DNA of 64,000 bases from Thysanoteuthis rhombus (lineage: Eukaryota; Mollusca; Cephalopoda; Oegopsida; Thysanoteuthidae), in contig OY735207.1 of assembly GCA_963457665.1 (NCBI GenBank), positions 62,083,888-62,147,887 on the forward strand, in the 5' to 3' direction. Within the stretch, counting starts at the first letter, position 1, and the number at the start of each line of letters is the position of its first letter. Under the pieces are notes generated by a model. It was not told where the DNA came from, ran no database searches, and saw nothing but the letters and a program-made list of their open reading frames with translations. Shown here piece after piece: positions 12,101 to 23,699 of the stretch. The position numbers were made by a program, and so were the translations under genes.

Positions 12101-12300
12101 TTTCAATATGTACTGGGTTTTCTTAGCTATGCATGACTGAAGTGGAATTACTAATATTCAATCAGTGGATGAAATAGCATTTCTTTCTGTTTTGATCAAA
12201 TTTTTCTTGAAGGTTTTGAGTAATTTAAGAATAATTTTCAGCCTCTCCTCCTCAGAGAATGCCATCTTAGAAAACACAACTAGAACAAGTCTGATAGCTC
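9160..12300. other. No gene seen; AT-rich intronic or intergenic sequence
   Basis: Apart from the local duplication at 9875-10006 and a poly-A tract near 10898-10915, no exon-like or repeat structure was recognised. The short ORFs have no family likeness. Confidence 0.5.
9875..10006 (+). repeat. Local tandem duplication, two units of about 70 bp
   Basis: Both units have the order GAATGGRGA, ATYACCTYY, ATCAAATGG, TATAAAGCTT. The first unit also carries the TTTCCAACAGATATGTTTAG block of the TIR at 8981-9158. Confidence 0.55.
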
Positions 12301-12304
12301 TAGA

Positions 12305-12375
12305 CTGATCAGTTTAGCTCAGTCGATAAGACACCAGCCTACCAATCAGTTGGTCATGATTTCAAATCACTGTAC
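12305..12375 (+). repeat. tRNA-derived SINE head, copy a
   Basis: TTTAGCTCAGTCGATAAGA matches a tRNA A box of the Lys type, and GGTCATGATTTCAAATC stands in the B-box position. No cloverleaf with paired acceptor ends is visible, so it is a SINE or tRNA relic, not a tRNA gene. Confidence 0.55.
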
Positions 12376-12461
12376 AAAAATGTTAATTTCATAGATGCAT
12401 TTATTTATCAAAATGAAATCTTGCATGTTTAAAACATCCATTTTAGTAAATATGCAAGACT

Positions 12462-12545
12462 TGTCAATTTAGCTCAGTCGGTAAGAGACACTTCTAGTAT
12501 TACTAATTAGTTGGTCACGATTTCAAATCACAGTAGGAGAGTGTT
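12462..12545 (+). repeat. tRNA-derived SINE head, copy b
   Basis: This is a second copy 155 bases after copy a: TTTAGCTCAGTCGGTAAGAG, then GGTCACGATTTCAAATC. Both are followed by a similar GTTAATTTC segment, so the two are either nested or tandem insertions. Confidence 0.55.
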
Positions 12546-13254
12546 AATTTCTACTCCCCTGAATTTGGTGAGGGTTGTTCTTGTTACTGTGGAAAAACAA
12601 AGTCAACTCCAAGTTTGGACAGGAGTTTGACAACATTCATGGCTTAAGCAATAGTAATCAGCTCAAAAAATAGAAAATAAAATAAAACCTATTTCAAGAT
12701 CATTGCTTTGAGCAACAACTACTTTCTCAAGAGATTCAATCAAGATAAGATAAATAGAGATTGAAATTTTTTTTTTCTTGCACATATTTATGCTTGTATC
12801 TCGCTTTCTGTTTGAGAGTTATGTCACTTTTTTCAAAAGTTTTAATCCTGTCGTTTTTCTTATGTTCGTTGTGTAACTGTCAAATCCACTTTTAAAAGTA
12901 TTCAGTTCTAACTTCTATTATTTCTGGATCTAGATCCATCAACTTTTTCCAATTGTTGACAAATCTTCGTGAGATGAATCCCTTTTTTTGCGGGGGGGGG
13001 GTTCCTTCTTTAGCCTATTATTCATTATAAAGAATTTTTTTCTACTGAGATGTTGTCGAAGCCAATCAGGTTACCAAGTTTGACCATTTCCCAATCAATG
13101 AAAACTTAAACACAAAACCAACTCTCTCACAATTATTACTAGTGCAATTCCAAGAATCTCGATTTTTAAAAAATTTTGGTAAACATTGACAGAGCGTAAT
13201 GTCTATAGTTTTGAGAAGAGGCATTAACATTCAAAGAGTTTCTCAGACGATTGA

Positions 13255-13320
13255 ACTCCTCCTTGGATATAACACCTGAAGAGGGCCGTAGAATAAAATC
13301 GGTCGAAGCGTCGTGTTTAT
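13255..13320 (+). repeat. Retroelement fragment with hammerhead-like core
   Basis: CCTGAAGAGGGCCG, an AT-rich loop, then CGGTCGAAGCGTC. This is the CTGANGA / stem / GAA layout seen in Penelope-type and SINE elements in this window, here with GAAG instead of GAAA. A short minus-strand ORF covers it but has no family likeness. Confidence 0.35.
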
Positions 13321-13689
13321 TACAGAAACAGCAAGAAGGGATTTCAATCGCCCGAAAAACTCCTCGAATATTGACGGAGCACAATCAATTTTGTGAGATA
13401 TTTAAACAATCCTGCATCATTCCCTGATAAATCACTTCACTCTGTAGACCGGATATCAAGTTCAACATTTTTAGAGCCTATATCTGATTTCTGTTTATTT
13501 TCTAAGAATCGTGCGGTTTATACCATTTTTAGCAAGAATGTGGCCTGCACACATCTAAAATATTCACACACCAGTGCAGATCCGTCATGTTGAACAAAAC
13601 GAAAACCACATGTGATGTTCCAAAAATAATAACAAGAGAGTTCATAAAAGAAATAAAATCGGAATATAAAAAGGGAAGATAATTCACGT

Positions 13690-14250
13690 AAACAGTACTT
13701 CCGTAAAAATGGCGGATAGTAAGTGCCCAGTTTTAGCATTATAGTTACGTTGTAAATGTAACCCCCTGAAACGTTTTTTTTTCTTTCAAAACTGACACCT
13801 TTCCGGAGGTAACAGAGGTCTTATTGGTTGAAAGTACAAACATTTTTAAAAATAGTTTTCGGCGTTTTCCGTTCATTCAAATCTTGACCTTAGGTTAATA
13901 AGTCGATATTAGACAAAATTTTTTTTTCTAATTTGCAAGTAATATTTTCTGCTTCTTCAATTCATAGGATAGGACCTTACTTACCTTGGCAAGCGTGCAG
14001 GTTTTGAGAAAAATCAATTCAAGCTTTTATAATTGGGGGTTCCATTTACAATGTAACTATAATGCTAAACTGGGCCGTTACTTTCCGTTCGTTGTACGGA
14101 AGCTTGAAAACCTATTTTTTTCTAAAAAATGACCAATGATTTGCTGAGGTAACTCAGGTTTTATTGTGGATCGAAAGCACAAAATTACATACGGAATTTT
14201 TTTAATCGAATATCCGACTTAATCAAATCTTGACGGATTATTTTTCTCAA
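13690..14250. repeat. Compound repeat: inverted plus direct copies of the dispersed family
   Basis: 13715-13760 (minus) and 14035-14090 (plus) are inverted copies of the block TTTACAATGTAACTATAATG followed by CTAAACTGGG. Between and after them, 13782-13885 and 14118-14235 are direct copies sharing GAGGTAAC, a TTATTG box, GAAAGYACAAA and TCAAATCTTGAC. This is a nested or foldback arrangement of one dispersed repeat. Confidence 0.55.
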
Positions 14251-14471
14251 TTTCTCCAAGTCTCTTCCTCGGGAGAGAAAAACAAGAATAAATCCGAAAC
14301 CACCCGTTTCTCACAAAAGGAAAAACCAACCAGCTCAGTTTTAAAATGGCGAGAGCTAGGCTCCACCAAACAAGACAAGAAAAACTTTCAACTGTAGAGG
14401 GAGACCGAATCTAAGAATAACAAACAGTGTCTGACTAGAAAAAAAAATGCAAATATATTCTCTTGTCTTAC

Positions 14472-14640
14472 CTTCAGTGCACTGCAGCGAAGAAAATGAA
14501 TTTTTAAAAGGTGATGAAGGTTCTGTGATTTGAAAATGGCTTCCACTTTGTACTCGACATGAAACGTCACAGTTTGTACGTATCACGTGACCCATTGCCG
14601 CGCGCGAGGCGGTGCTACGCCAAAAAAATCGAGCCTTATG
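14472..14640 (-). promoter_or_regulatory. CpG-rich promoter and candidate first non-coding exon
   Basis: Local CpG density is far above the surroundings (GCCGCGCGCGAGGCGG), with TCACGTGA-type E-box sequence at about 14583-14590. On the minus strand the segment ends in a strong donor, CACTGAAG|GTAAGAC at 14472/14471. Spliced to the acceptor at 4675, an ATG near 14595 would be read to a stop just inside that exon, so it would be an upstream ORF and not the protein start. The link to the AT-hook gene is inferred from strand and phase logic only. Confidence 0.4.
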
Positions 14641-15243
14641 AACGGCATACTGCGCGCGTTATCCCTGTAATTTCTGTGTTTACCTTTACTCTGAAAATAA
14701 TAAAGGCGATGATTATTGTTATAGAATTTTAATGGAAGATGAAGAAAGTCTTGGGCAGATCTAGGATTTTGATCAGTTTGGGATCCAAACAGAAATTTTT
14801 ATTTTAGAGAAAGAAAAGACATTTTAAACTTTTTTTAGTTTGAAATTTCTCAGCTGTTGATGTTTTGCCCTCGTACTCCAAAAACTTCCAAAGAAACAAA
14901 AACTCAGTGTTGTAGATATTCATTAAGAATGCTATATACAGCTTATTAAAATTGCTTGAATGAAAACTGCACTTTACAAAAGTTTGTATCAATTGTCTCA
15001 AAAAGATGCTGACAATTTTCACCTGGTCTGGGAAGGTTGATCCAATCAGAATTGTTGCATCCAACCAATTCAGAATGGTTTTATGTTAAGATTCGGTTTC
15101 AAACCAGAATAATTTCTATAAAGATGTATTCTCCGTCTGTAGTTCGATCAGCTTTTACTAAATATGACCTTCATTTCTTCAAAAAAATTTCAGTTTTTAG
15201 AAAAGATAAATTCTTCTGTGGAAGTGAATGAATTGGCTCTAAT

Positions 15244-15300
15244 TGGGGTTTGGTCTACAATGTATGTCTAATGCAAAACTGGACCCATACTTTTTGTTAA
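15244..15300 (+). repeat. Dispersed repeat core copy
   Basis: TTGGGGTTTGGTCTACAATG, then TAATGCAAAACTGGACCC. A diverged copy of the block found at 14035, 23333 and 41690. Confidence 0.5.
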
Positions 15301-15479
15301 ATATAGGGAAAACTGGGACTGACTGAGACAATAGAATTTGTTACTCTTCTGAATCGGTAGTGGATAGAATATTCTATCCCCTAACGGTGTTATAAAAAAT
15401 GAGTTTCCACTTGTCATATGTTAATTTATGATTGATTATGAAATACAAAACTTGATAGGACTGGGAGCAATTTTCAATG

Positions 15480-16220
15480 GTATGGTAGGTTGTCTCGATG
15501 TGCCCCTTGTATCGGGGTAGCTTGAGACAGTGTCCATGCCACATGGAAAGACTGCAAACTAAGCACAGCTTCTATTTTGGGGGCAGTTGACATTACAAAC
15601 TTCCCTTTCATCTTTTGGCCAGGCTGGAGAAAGCTGATTTCAGAATCCCTTGATGCACCTTTGTTCTTCAACACATTTTGAATGTAAGAGATATTCATAT
15701 CTTTTTACTCAGTCTTAAACTCAATAAAATCATAAACACCCTTAGAAGCATTCACAAGAGATTGATGTGTTTGTTTGAATACCCACCCTTAGGATGGTTA
15801 TCCCAGCTATATGGAGCCTACAGAATTTCTCTTCAGTACTTCTCATAACTATCATTGAGCACAAGCTCCTCCTCACAGTCAGGATCTAATGATGCATCAT
15901 CAAGGATTTTTTTTACATTGGGGTCAAACTCCTTTTTTCCCCTGGATTTTGTTGAGTCTTCAGCCTTTTGCAGGTGTGTCACTAGCAATGATGCTTTTCC
16001 CCTTGGTATAATGCTGTTTGCTTTTTATATCATTGGAGATTAGAGAAATCCCCCAAATTGTTGTATAGTACAAAATGTAGCTGATGCACATGGCTCTGAG
16101 GATTGATGTTCATTTGATGATGAGAGTGGTGTCTTTGTTGGTTGATGGGGCTGATCGATCTTTGATGGCATGGCTAAGATAATCTGCCTCAGAAAACACA
16201 TTTTCATCTGAAGGATAAAT
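15480..16220 (-). pseudogene. Coding-like minus-strand relic, unidentified
   Basis: Around 15855-15960 the minus strand reads an acidic segment with KKILDDASLDPDCEEEL. Farther along (15474-15698) lies a frame beginning MNISYIQNVLKNKG. Stops and frame changes separate them, and no family was recognised. A transposon or processed-pseudogene origin is a guess. Confidence 0.25.
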
Positions 16221-16229
16221 CCTGGTTTT

Positions 16230-17425
16230 TCATTTTTAAGAAAAGATATCTTCTAGAGTGGAAAAAAAAAGAAATATTTGAACAAACCTTCCTTCCTAAT
16301 CAGAGGGTAAATTAGAAAAGAGCCAACAATTGAGACCTGATCATGTGACTTCAATATAAGCTAAATGAGAAGCTGGGATTAATGTATCAATTTACATAAT
16401 TACTGTTTGTGAATTTTTTTCATTCAAGGTATTTTGTTCAGGTTCAACTGCAGCATTTTTCCCAGAAAAATACTTTTTAAAATTATATGTATTAATTCTA
16501 TTGACCAGGTAGTTCCACAAACTTTTAAAAGCTCTTGCAATAATTTTAATATCTTTTTTGATATTTTGATTTGGATTTTATCTGCAAGAGAAAAAGCATA
16601 ACGTTAGTAAAAAAAAAATCACTTTTGCATTTTCAAAATAGATTTTAAACTATTTTTAATTCAATTTTTTTTCATCTAAAATTTGTTTTATTACACCATG
16701 ATTGATTTTTGCTGACAGAAAAATTTAAACTCAGTAATTTAAAATATTCCACAAGTACAATAACCATCATAGAAATATATTGGATGAAAATTAGTTTCTT
16801 TAGTGATTATTTCACTGGGTTCTTAGAAAGTTATTACTTCTTACTTAAAATATTCTAAAAACAAATTTTTCATTCCAAATGTCTGTTCTGTCAATAGAAT
16901 TCAAATATGAAGTATGTGTTTTTCATTCTATTTCAGTGTATTGATCCTCATTGCTTATGAAAGAGGTCTTTTGAGAGTGACATTTTCACCTTTTCAGACA
17001 CAGCATCTCAGGTAAAGAGAAGTTACCATTCTTTGTAAATAGAGAACAGGCTAGTCGTTATTTCTTTCTTAAAAAATTTGGTAAAATTAGTAACAAAAAA
17101 ACATTTTGATCCACTCACATTCATATATGTATGTGTTTAGGTTCAAAGAAATGATTCGAAAAAACTTCTCCAAATAATGTTAATTCTAAATATCAATGGT
17201 TTTACAAGTTTAACTCTTACAGTTTTTGAGGAAATCCTGAATGAATAGACAACTCAGAAATATATTGGAATTAATCATTCGAAGGTATTTTTTAGATTAT
17301 ATTTACTAGTAGTTGCTATCAAAGAATGATGGCAAAAATTGAGTAATTTTGCAGTAGCATTGTACTTATAGAATAACAAAAACACTATGCTGCACAGCAT
17401 TTTCTGGTTTATGTTGGATATTTCC
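16230..17425. other. No feature seen
   Basis: AT-rich sequence with A and T homopolymer runs; no exon, RNA gene or recognised repeat. Confidence 0.5.
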
Positions 17426-17429
17426 CAAA

Positions 17430-17705
17430 TATTGAACTCTGATGGTGTGATGGTTATCTCATCTGCCTTATTTGCAGAAGGATCCAGGTTTGATTCCCAG
17501 TATGAGCAAAGGATGCGCGAAACTAGGACAAATTTCCCTGTGCACTCAGCTGCAAACTGTCTACACCTTAAGCTATGTGAGTAGGGTGGAAAAAATGGGT
17601 AATGAAGTAGTGACCACCCCTATTTAAAAGGATAGTAGTGAACAAAAGAAGAGCCTTCAGGTCACCCCTGACTGTCAGCACAGCACAAGTTTCAACTTGG
17701 ACCAA
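17430..17705 (+). repeat. tRNA-derived SINE, near full length
   Basis: The head TGGTGTGATGGTTATCTCAT (A box) is followed by AGGATCCAGGTTTGATTCCC (B box). The body contains GGACAAATTTCCCTGTGCAC and a tail region with CTTCAGGTCACCCCTGACTG. The head and body match copies at 23515 (plus) and 36740 (minus). Confidence 0.7.
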
Positions 17706-18387
17706 CCTGTTGACTTGCATATTATAAACTAATCTAAAGATAAAATTAAGTGAAAATATAATTGATCAAATTTAATGTAACACAAATTCTATTTCTACTA
17801 AGTTACGTCACTCATGAAATGAGAGTGACAGACGACAAATGCACATTGCTAATTATTCTGTGTGGATGTGGATACTGAACTTAGTAGAAAGATGATACAA
17901 CTGAAAACACTACGAAGTTGCCTCTCTTGAATTATCTTCTCCAGAGTTATTTCCCCTTAGACTTTTGTTGAATGATGTCAATACCCATTATGTATTGATT
18001 AGAGAGATGTTCTTGCAACAGAATTGCTAACACATTCGATCATTATATTTTGCCTCGAGGCACATTTAATATCAAATATATCAATAAAAAATAACGTTTT
18101 AGAGGAATGTTGTGAGATTTATACCACAATAGGGTTTCCTACTACAAACAACAAAATTTTTTAATCTCTTTACGTACAGTTTGGGGTGTAAATATTTAAA
18201 AACCATTTCAAACAGATCTGGTTAGTCACTCGATAGAAACCGTCAACTCCTTATAGTAGTATGCTGTGTTAGGGATGAATTAAAAAAATCGGAAAAATCA
18301 ATAAATAAGTCACTAATCTCGCCTTTTGTATAATCATTAAAAAAATTCTGAATTTTCGAAAAACAAACATGAACACAGCCTGGCAAA

Positions 18388-18440
18388 ACTAAGGGACCAA
18401 TTTAGCATAAACCTACATTGCAAATTGACTCTGTCCAACA
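18388..18440 (-). repeat. Dispersed repeat core copy, inverted
   Basis: The minus strand reads the AATTTGCAATGTAGGTTTATG / CTAAATTGGTCCCTTAG block of the dispersed family. Confidence 0.55.
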
Positions 18441-18444
18441 GCTT

Positions 18445-20430
18445 TGTCTTTCTAACATGAAATATACTAGCTGAAACCTACCCGATAGGACAGGTTTCCA
18501 GTTAATTACAAATTATATTTGTTGAAAAAATAATCAAAGTAGTGAATATTCAGAATTATCAATTTTTATTGTTGTGAAGGCACTCATTGGTCTGCTACAG
18601 CAAAATGTAAATATGAAATCCGATAAAAGCAAAGTCCAAAAAATCCCCAAACGGAATAAAACGAAACAGTCTGTCAGCTGTTTTAATTATAGGTGTATTT
18701 ATTCCACCATGTCATTGGGAGTACACTAATTTTCTTAGTTTTCATAGCTGGCATGTTTCCTTTCAAATAAAAATACAAATAGCAGTAAAAAAAAAAATGT
18801 TGATGCCATCTAGAGAAATAACTCTGAAAAGTTGTCTATAATACTATTATTATTATGGCTGTCCAAGGATGCAGTGACTTATAACTAAATCTCTCTTAAT
18901 GCCCAAATATCTAAAAGTGGAGTAATGGAATTGATGCTGGACAAAAAGTTGTTTTTTTTTTTACTTTTTTATGCTTCCATATTTTTAAATCACAGATGTT
19001 AATTTTTTGCAGGGCCAAATGAAATCCATTTTTTGCTTTCAAATTTATGGAACTCTTTGGAAATGTAGTTTGAAACCTGCCCCATTGAAATATCTAAAGC
19101 ATAGAACTATTCTCTTGGAATAGAATACAGTTTTTAGGGAGAAAAATAGCTCTAATCACTTATGGCAACTTTCTACAACTTCAAGATGTTGGATGTGTCT
19201 TCTTATTTTCTTACAAGAGTTTGTTATTAAAATAAGGTCATTTGAGTGATTGTGTGACACTGTGGAAGTGAGAGGTTAATTAGAGAAAATCTGAAAATGA
19301 AACTAAAATAACTAAATCAGAGATTAGGGCCTGGCCACCTTCTTTCTAGAGTTGAGGGTACTTAACAAAACCAGGTTAAGGACTTTGTAAAATTGGGATG
19401 GTTGCCCAGGGGGTTTTGAGATAACTCTGACTTGGACAGAGAACAGATAAAATCTAAACAGCAAAGCAGACAATATTGAATCCAGGAGGAAAGTACTAAA
19501 AGGGTCGGGCTGGCAAGGCCTGGCCAGAATACAGATGTATGATTAATCATATTTCTAAGAGAGATTTATGAATCTCCAAGTTTGGAGAAATTCTTCTGTG
19601 GGGTATTGACCATTTCAGCTTCCGGGCAAGTAAAATTGATTGCCAGAGGGAATTGGCCCCACCAATTGCCTATATATATTTCTAAGGGAAATTTGTGGAT
19701 TCCCAAATTTGGTGAAGGCGGAAGGAAAAATTATTTCAGTTAGCACGATTTCAAATTTACCAGCTGATAGGGGAAAATCAATCATAAACCCTTCAGTCAT
19801 CAGCCTCGCACACAGATGGAGCAAATCATCATATCAGTCAGCCACTTTTGAGTAGCAGAGGAGAAACCACTGGGACACTGCAGAGAGATCCATGTTCCTT
19901 GTTACCACAAAGAGTCCTGACCCTGAAAGACTTATAGTATTAACTGGTAAAGCTATACAAATAGATATACCAAGAGACATCAAGTAGATAAACCGGAACA
20001 CAAACTGAGAGCCATTCCATAATGTCCTCGCTGGCAACAGCATACACTTTGACCAATCACCCTGTATAGATACCAACATAAACTTGTTACATATTATACA
20101 CCCAGTGTCAATTCTTCATTTTCAACTCTGGTGGTTTTTGTTCCAATGCTGTGGAGTCTTTTAGCTGACAGCTACACTCCCTTGGATCTGAACACAGCAT
20201 GGACAAGGTGGGGGCAACTGAATGCAGAGACCACAGTGATCAGTCAACTACAGCTTGACCAGTGTTGCACTTCACCAACCAGCAAAGGGTATCAGAGACT
20301 AGTTGGGGGTGACATCACAATTGAATCATAAGACAATGAAATGAAGTACTTGATATTGACCTTAGAACACGTTCTAATACCCATTTCACATTGCCTCAAG
20401 ATATGCCTGTAAATGGTCAAATTTTAGAAT
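18445..20430. other. No gene seen; small local duplication only
   Basis: A short duplicated phrase occurs at about 19550-19600 and 19675-19720 (ATTTCTAAGRGARATTTRTG followed by a CCAARTTTGG box). The short ORFs at 19362-20331 overlap on both strands and show no family likeness. Confidence 0.4.
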
Positions 20431-20439
20431 TAATCCCCA

Positions 20440-20890
20440 CTACCAACAACACTGGTTTAAATACTGTTGTTAGGGTTTAGGTTATCCATGTTTCTGACAT
20501 TTATATCTATATGTCTATTTTTCAAGATTTCACCCAGCCCTCACCGTTTATAGTAGAAACTTAAAATTTTGTACACACACATTCAATGAGTAGGGGAAAT
20601 ACTTTTGATTTTTTTTCCCTCTACCCTCTGCTTTGTGGGGGGGGGGTTCAATTTTCAATGAGTGTTTTTGCTAAATCGGTCCCTCAGTTTGTGTCCATGC
20701 TTCTTGGAAATTAGGGCATTTTAGTGACCAACAAAAGGCAAGAGAAGTAACTTATTCATTGTACCCCTTCTTTCTAATTTTTATAATTGATCACCCTGAC
20801 ATGACATGCTGCCAAAAGATATTGGTCACCTGGGGGTTGAGAAAAAACAACTTTTCACATACATCTTATCTGTTATGCACGTAACTGTTA
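20440..20890 (+). repeat. Unclassified dispersed repeat, long copy
   Basis: In order it has an ACTGTTGTTAGGGTTTAG block, TAGTAGAAACTT, CAATGAGTAGGGG, a G run, TGCTAAATCGGTCCCTCAG, TTTTAGTGACCAACAAA, GACATGACATGCTGCCAAAA, and GGTCACC..GGTTGAGAAAAAA. The same order recurs at 59170-59650. No ORF or recognised promoter is present. Confidence 0.7.
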
Positions 20891-21029
20891 TTGTCATTGC
20901 ATAATAACTCTGAGCCTTTCTAGCTCGAAATAAGAGTGAAACAAGATAAAACCCATGTACATGGGACCTTGCCTCAAATGATATTTGGAAATTTAGACTG
21001 AACAAATAAAGTAATTGAAATTGAATTTG

Positions 21030-21730
21030 AATACCTAAATAACATCAGATTTGCTGACAACAGCGTCCTCTTTGCCGAGAAACTTGATGAATTCCAGATA
21101 ATGTTCTGAACTGAATGAAGAAAGCAAGAAAGTAGGTCTCTACATTCAGTAAATCCAATTGCGACAAATATGTTGAAGACAAAGACTCAACTATCAAAAT
21201 TGGAAACACAAAGTTGAAGAAAGTAGACCACTATGTTAACCTGGGAAAGAGACTCCATGAAATTCTCAAAACAAGAAGAAATCAAGCGAGCAATCAACCT
21301 AGATTGACAAGCTTTTGGCAGAGCAAACTCAACTTGTAGAACAAAAAAAATCCCATTAGTGTTGAAAAGAATCATCTACAACCAATGCATCTTCCCAATA
21401 ATAACTTATGGAGTAGAACCATGGAACCTAATCAAAAGGCTAGCTCTCAAACTGAGAACCATCTAGGGTGCACAAAAAAGGATCATGTTAAACATCACAT
21501 GGAGAGACCACAAGAGAGCACAGTATATTGGAGAAAAAAACATGAACCCCAGATATCAAATCCATTAGGAAACTCAAATGGCAATAGGCAAGCCATGTTG
21601 CGAGAATGTTAGACAACTGCTGGACACAATGTGAATCCAAGAGATCATATGCAAGATGATGGCAGGCAAAATATATCTTGCGATAGATTTATGTCCAACA
21701 ATGGACGTTAAAATGCTACTGCTGTTGATG
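21030..21730 (+). pseudogene. RTE-type non-LTR reverse transcriptase, 3' fragment
   Basis: Broken frames read NIRFADNSVLFAEKLDE, where the catalytic FADD box has become FADN, then LKRIIYNQCIFPIITYG, and a C-terminal piece with RIMLNITWRDHKR. These are hallmarks of the C-terminal reverse transcriptase region and following domain of RTE-like retrotransposons. It has several stops and frameshifts and is 5' truncated, as is usual for LINE insertions. Confidence 0.75.
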
Positions 21731-21735
21731 ATGAT

Positions 21736-21850
21736 ATAACACCATTCAGTTATCCTCATGCAGTAATTCCTCATCATTTTCAGTTCAATGTTATAACAAT
21801 TTATTCTCATCCAGTAAGACCTCATCATTTTTAGTCTAATGTTATAACCA
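21736..21850 (+). repeat. Two-unit tandem repeat of about 60 bp
   Basis: Two units share CCTCATCATTTTYAGTYYAA and TGTTATAACMATT. It directly follows the RTE fragment and may be part of its 3' end. Confidence 0.5.
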
Positions 21851-21879
21851 TTAGGATATTCTGATGAAGACTTACCTAA

Positions 21880-22230
21880 TCATTTGATTTTGACCCCAAA
21901 GTGAAAAATGATTGTTCACTCTCAATTTTCACCCCTAAAAATGAAAAAAAGTTCCTCCTTTATTTTACTCCTTAAAAGGGAAAAATAAAAATTCCCCCTC
22001 AATTTTGACCCCTATAAGTGAAGAATAGAAGTTAAACTTTCCTCTCAGTTTTGACTGCCAAAAGTGAAAAATAGATGTCCATTCTCAATTTTGATCACAA
22101 AGAGCAAAAAAAAAAATAATTTTCTACAGTTTTGACCCCTGAAATTTTGATACTTAAAAATAGAAATACAAGTTCCCCTGCCCCAATTTTCACCTCAACA
22201 GAAACTTCCAACCCCAAATTTTATGTTTTG
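21880..22230 (+). repeat. Degenerate minisatellite, about 60-65 bp period
   Basis: The phrase TCAATTTTGACCCCTAAAAG and then TGAAAAATAGAAGTTCCCC recurs about five times with drift. A similar phrase (CAAAAGTGAAAGGGTACC) appears at 28330-28400, also next to an RTE fragment. Confidence 0.65.
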
Positions 22231-22239
22231 GAAAAAATG

Positions 22240-23210
22240 ATTTACCAACAAAGTAAAGGGAAGTAACTGAAATACTTGAAAACCATAGTTTCATAGGATC
22301 AATGGAGTAAGGGTCCTGGTTAAGCAGTATAGTTTCATCAAAATGGAACTCTCTACCTCCTGAAATATTTTGTGTTCTAAAAAATAATAAACATTAAAAA
22401 AGCTAAAAAGTGTCATGAGAATATAAAGTGATATAAAGAATAAGTATTGACAGAATAAATGTTTTATTATGACATAGTTATGACTATAAAGTGTTTTGAT
22501 TCACTGCATACAAATTGAGGGTCTAGTTCAGTATCATAGTCAAAAAGTAAATAGAACACCACCTCTAAAACACTTAAAAAATGTTATAAATTACTTAGAT
22601 TTTTTTTCACTTTAGGGGTACCTTGAATCATTCCTTTTGGCTGTAATGCGCAGTTCAGGAGGAGAAGAACGTAGTCACAAACTTTCACAAATTACATTAC
22701 AAGATTTCAAGTTTCTTTTTTTCCCCTCTGTCTTTCTAAATAAAACAAGTGATATTTTGAGTAAAATGAATGCTATTTTAATCTATTCATTGTGAAATTT
22801 AAATTCAAAATTCACAGCTGTAAAAAATTGTACAGGAAGATCAGCCGTCTGCCTCAGTAATTATAAAACAAAGTTCTTTCTTTCTCTCTCTCACTCTACC
22901 CTCTACCTTTCTTCCTTCATTTCTCACTTTCTTTCTCTCTGTCTATTTTCCTTTCTTTTTTTTTGCTTTCTTTCTCCTTCTATTCCACGGAGCCAAACAA
23001 TCAACAATCTCTGACATATATTTCACCATGACACTGTAATGATTAATTTTTACTATGTTCACCTTCTTTTCTTCTTTTTGTTCTCTCTCTCTAACGCTCT
23101 CTTTTCCTACTCTCTTATTGAACTACTGCAAATGTTTCACACAAGCAATATGGTAATGATATACAGGAGGTTGTGATTACATGCAATAATATAGAGATAT
23201 ATATATATGT
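22240..23210. other. No gene; pyrimidine-rich microsatellite tract
   Basis: 22870-23110 is dominated by TTTC, CTCT and TTTCT runs. No exon-like structure was seen. Confidence 0.5.
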
Positions 23211-23214
23211 ATGT

Positions 23215-23510
23215 ATTTGGTGAAACGTTCATAGTAGAAACTTGAAAATTTTCACACACACTCTCCTCTAATAAGTAGAGAAAACATTTTTGCTTTTTTT
23301 GTTTTTTGAATTACCCCAAAATATATTTTCTTAGGGGATTCAATTTACAATGTAAGTTTATGCTAAATTGGTCCCTTAGTTTGTGTCCAGCAGCATTCGC
23401 ACTTGATTTTTTTTTTTCAATTCTGACTTTTTTGTGATCATCTGCCCAACAAAAGTATCCAAAAGTATTCCTTTATCCAATTTTTTAATTGATAAGCCCC
23501 AACATGACAG
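23215..23510 (+). repeat. Dispersed repeat copy, interrupted by SINE
   Basis: CATAGTAGAAACTTGAAAAT, then TTCAATTTACAATGTAAGTT and TGCTAAATTGGTCCCTTAGT. The copy breaks off at the SINE head near 23515, where other copies continue with the GACATGCTG..GGTCACC segment. Confidence 0.65.
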
Positions 23511-23514
23511 CCCT

Positions 23515-23690
23515 CTTGGTTAATGTATTTGTTATTACATCTGCCTCACACACAGAAGGTCCTGGGTTCGATTCCTGATATGAGCGAAGTGTGTTCATCA
23601 TGAGGACAAATTTCCCTATGCACTCAGCAGCTAATTGAGTACACTCCAAGTTGTGTAATTAGGGTAGAGGTATCTCTTTGGTGGACTTGT
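23515..23690 (+). repeat. tRNA-derived SINE
   Basis: The B box GGTCCTGGGTTCGATTCCTG is intact. The body contains ATGAGGACAAATTTCCCTAT and CAGCAGCTAATTGAGTACAC, as in the copy at 36740 (minus). Confidence 0.7.
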
Positions 23691-23699
23691 ATTCTGTTA

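Noticed and set aside
12305-12545. Two tRNA genes
   Set aside because: The A and B boxes are present, but the acceptor ends do not pair and the B boxes are degenerate. They are SINE heads.
13700-13725. AAAATGGCGGATAGTAAGTG as a plus-strand gene start (Met-Ala-Asp then splice donor) with a YY1-like motif
   Set aside because: The surrounding sequence is an inverted copy of the dispersed repeat at 14035, so it is more likely repeat sequence than a promoter.
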